Source: Micromonospora pallida
Lineage (GTDB): Bacteria > Actinomycetota > Actinomycetes > Mycobacteriales > Micromonosporaceae
Direction of reading: 5' to 3'
DNA: 64,000 nt
NCBI RefSeq assembly: GCF_900090325.1
Contig: NZ_FMHW01000003.1
Location: forward strand, 1-64,000
Part shown: positions 61,223 to 64,000 of the stretch, one piece after another
Layout of the letters: every line of letters begins with the position of its first letter
Position numbering within the stretch: the first letter of the stretch is position 1
Translations under genes and position numbers: made by a program
The notes under the pieces: generated by a model
Database searches by the model: none
Told to the model about the DNA's origin: nothing
Seen by the model: the letters and a program-made list of their open reading frames with translations, nothing else

Positions 61223-61898
61223 TCAGCCGCCGGCGAGCGCGAGCTCCAGCAGCGCGCGGGCCCGCGACGACACCGGCCGGGCCGGCTGGCGCAGGGCGGC
61301 GTCGGTGGAGGGGTTCGCGCCGTACCCGACGATCGCGACGTCGCCACGGTGCAGGTCGACGCGGTCGATGCGGTACTCCGTGTAGTCCGGCGACCAGGTG
61401 CCAGCCTCGATCCGGAACGCGAAGGACATCTCGTCGACGAGCTGGGCGCGCAGCTTCGGCGCGATGTACGCCACGTCGACGTCGGCCGGGTCCAGGCGGG
61501 CCGCCACGGCCAGGCCGACGTCGTCGACCGTCAGGTCCAGGGTGCCGGTGGTGGTCCGGGCGATGCGGCGCAGCTGGTCGTGACCGAGCACCAGCGGCAC
61601 GTCCAGGTCCGTACGGGACAGGGTGGTGTCGAACGCCCCGGCGGAGATGACCTCCGAGTAGGGGCCGTACCAGTCCCACATCTCGTACGCCCGCTCCGTC
61701 ACCGAGGCGTGCCCGGTGAACTCGAGGGAACCGCCGTCGCCGGCGGCGGCGCGCAGCTGCACGCCGGCGAGCGCGGCCCGGACCACCGCCCGGGATCCGC
61801 TCTCCTCGGCGCAGCGCCGCTGGGACGGCCGGTCCGCGCGCTGCCGCACCTGCTGGGCGCGGGCGGCGGCCGCAGCCGCGCGGGTCATCGTCGGTCAT
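61223..61898 (-). CDS. prohead protease, second copy, 2-nt loss at the start
   Basis: Counterpart of 25818-26495. Two bases are missing near 61889, so the ATG overlapping the portal stop is out of frame; the internal ATG at 61888 (MTRAAAAAARAQ) still gives 221 residues with the full protease domain. Confidence 0.8.
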
Positions 61899-63056
61899 GA
61901 CTTCGCCTCCGTCGGCTGCGTGCGGGGTGCTCCGTAGACCGCCGCGAACTCCGCCAGGTCGGCGTCGGTCAGCGGGGGCCGATCGTCCAGGGCCCGGCCT
62001 TCCGACGGCGTCAGTTGGCGGGAGTCCAGGCGGGTCTTGATCGTCTCGGCGCGGGCCTGCGGGTCCATCGCCAGCAGCGCGCTGCGGTTGAGCTTCACGT
62101 ACCGGGTGCCGGCACCAGCCGCCCGAGCGCGGTTTCCCGACGGGTCACGGCCGGACCCAGGTTCATGATGAGGAACTGGAGGTTCCGCTGGGTGATCGTC
62201 GCGTAGGTGATGCTGCCGGTGGACACGGCCGCGTCGATCAGGTCGGCCGGGCAGCCGAAGAACCGGGAGATGTCCGTCAGGCCGAACTGCCGGGACTCCA
62301 GGAACTGCGTGTCGTTGGCCACGGTCTGGATCGGCTTGTACTCCAGTCCTTGCCGTGCACGAACAGGTCCCCGGACGTCACCGCCGCCCGGTAGTGGTCC
62401 TTGGCGATCTGCGCCTCGGTCTTGTTGATCGTCTTGGCGGTGTTGACCAGCTCCGCCATCGGGATGGCGGACCCGCCGAACCAGTCCACCGCGAACCGCT
62501 GCGCGGACGCGGACTCCTGCAACGACAGCGCCGCGTACGCCACCGGTGACAACCCGAGCGGCAGCCCGGCCACCGTGAACTGCTTCTCGTGCCACACGTC
62601 GGCCAGCCGGTCCCCGGTGTACGGCGTGCCGGCGATCCGGATCTCCGTGATCGTCGAGCCCTTCGCCCGGACCACGACGTCGGAGAGCGCCACCAGGTCG
62701 ATCCGCGCCGGCAGACCCAGCGCGGTCCGCTCGGTGACCAGCCCGAAGCAGTTGCCCGCCCGGTCCAGGTCGACCTGGCTGGAGTACAGCCACTCCTGGA
62801 TGTCGACCCGCTCACCGCCAGGGTTGACCAGCACCGGCGGTTTCGGCACCTCCACCTGCACACCCTGCACCCGCCGGTACACGTCCACCGGCATGGTCGA
62901 GAGCAGGTCCGCGCGCAGCCGCAGACACGCCCACACGGCGCTGTGCCGCATCGCCGAGTCGTTCGTCACCGCCGTGGTGTTCGTCCGCGCCGCGCGCCGC
63001 TCGCCGATCAGGTCCTGCGGGCTGGTGATCGACGCGGCCCGCCTCCACAGGCTCAC
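61895..63056 (-). pseudogene. portal protein, second copy, two indels
   Basis: Counterpart of 26492-27655; losses near 62108 and 62343. Confidence 0.85.
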
Positions 63057-63265
63057 CGGGTATCACCCCCGGCACGACGGCGACGCGGGGCCGACCGGTC
63101 CGCCCGCCACGATCCGACCAGCACCACCACGGCGGCCACGATCAGCCCCGGGCCCGCGCCGAGCAGACTCGCCACCGTGGCGGCCACGCCGGCCGCGAGC
63201 AGCAGCAGCCCCAGCACGTCCAGGACGGTGGTCACCACCTCGTGCACGCGATCACCACCCGTCAT
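63053..63265 (-). CDS. two-helix membrane protein, second copy
   Basis: Identical to 27652-27864; intact. Confidence 0.55.
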   Translation of the reverse strand: MTGGDRVHEVVTTVLDVLGLLLLAAGVAATVASLLGAGPGLIVAAVVVLVGSWRADRSAPRRRRAGGDTR

Positions 63266-64000
63266 CCGAAGGAATCCGCCACGTCGTAGTCGTCATCGAC
63301 GGCCAGGTGCTTGCGCGTCTCCAGCGCGTACAACGCCTGCCGGGCCGCGTTGAGCGTGACGATGTTGCCGGCCTTGCGGTCGAGCACGAACGAGTCCCCG
63401 ACCGGTTTGGTGCGGGCCACCTTCCACGCCTTGGTCAGCGAGTCCTGACCGGCGTGCCGCAACGTGCCGACCCGAACCCGGTTGAGCAGGACGGCGGTGT
63501 ACGCGGCGGCGTCCTGGACCGTCGGAGAGGCGATCTGCCCGCGCTCCGGCTCTCCGCTGGGCAGCACCAGGCCGTTCTCGGCCAGCGGGTCCTTGAGCTG
63601 CTTCGCCGGACCGCCGCCGACGGTCGACGCCCACCCGACCGGCTTCCACGTCTCGTTCAGGTCCCGGGCCCGGCCGGGCACCCAGTCGATGCCCGGCCGG
63701 TACTCGATGACCCGCAGGTACCGGCTCGTCGGCGCCGATCCACGCGGCCACGATCGCGGCCTGGGTGCCCTGCCAGTCCGCCTCGATACCCATCGCCAGG
63801 GGTCCGGATCCGGCCGCAGCTCGTCGCCGAGCGGGTCGACCAACTCGTTCCACCGCGCCAGCGGCGGCATGTTCGGATCCGCCGGGGTTTCGAGCCGCGC
63901 CGACGGTTGAGGTAGGCGCGCTCGAAGTCCTCCACGGTGGCCTTCGCCAGTTCGGCGCGGATCGTCTCCACGGTGACCGTGTGCCGCCACCACTGCCGAC
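63262..64000 (-). pseudogene. terminase large subunit, second copy, cut by window end and with several indels
   Basis: Counterpart of 27861-28608 (C-terminal part of the gene). Differences crowd here: an insertion near 63624, losses of 2 near 63725, 4 near 63802, 1 near 63891 and 3 near 63938. Recognisable segments include ARWNELVDPLGDELRPDPD and YDVADSFG. Confidence 0.85.

Larger units (their letters stand above)
42328..64000. repeat. second copy of the prophage left part, running off the window
   Basis: Same order and orientation as 6901-28608. I saw no substitution; about 31 indels, the first near 46747 and several per 100 bp after 63620. Nearly all are losses in G or C runs. Confidence 0.95.

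Noticed and set aside
42328..64000. A second, related but distinct prophage
   Set aside because: No substitutions were seen over 21.7 kb; only indels in homopolymers, so the two copies are the same sequence.

Overview
The window is very GC-rich actinobacterial DNA. Class A beta-lactamase lipoprotein, DivIVA-motif coiled-coil proteins, methylmalonyl-CoA epimerase and short-chain acyl-CoA genes point to Micromonospora or a close relative (inference from remembered protein resemblance; no search was run). Positions 1-6900 are host chromosome: the end of a 3-hydroxyacyl-CoA dehydrogenase, a small zinc-ribbon protein, an alpha/beta hydrolase, a beta-lactamase, two long coiled-coil proteins and mce. 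Six of these seven reading frames are complete only if single G or C bases are restored in homopolymers, except the first fragment and mce, which are clean.

Positions 6901-42327 are one full unit (35,427 bp) of a temperate siphovirus-type prophage, inserted 16 bp upstream of the mce start codon. Rightward come the tyrosine integrase and an accessory block (zinc-ribbon proteins, GntR regulator, lipoprotein). Everything from 41.9 kb down to 11.4 kb is leftward: a Cro-like gene; a tightly coupled operon of small, mostly unknown proteins (41.5-30.5 kb) including a DEDDh exonuclease, an HNH protein, a ParB/HTH-like protein and a DUF6221 protein; then HNH, terminase small and large, portal, protease, HK97-type capsid, connectors, two tail-tube-like proteins, tail chaperones with a -1 frameshift, tape measure, tail protein, endolysin and a lysis module containing a collagen-like protein.

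Positions 42328-64000 repeat 6901-28608 in the same orientation. I found no base substitution between the copies, only about 31 short indels, nearly all single-base losses in G/C runs, absent for the first 4.4 kb and densest at the right edge. The second copy is therefore either a real tandem prophage or read-through of circular/concatemeric phage DNA, with poor consensus toward the window end. Its broken genes should not be read as true pseudogenes.

The most interesting part is the control region at 41.7-42.6 kb. Two paralogous HTH genes (78 and 132 codons) diverge from back-to-back promoters, both apparently leaderless, each with a 19-bp inverted-repeat operator filling its -35/-10 spacer and a third operator between them. 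The rightward HTH gene runs through the phage-phage junction: codons 1-79 lie left of the attachment point and 80-132 right of it, followed by the integrase. The layout (cro-like gene, repressor-like gene containing attP, int) matches the integration-dependent immunity switch known in some mycobacteriophages: integration would change the repressor's C-terminus.
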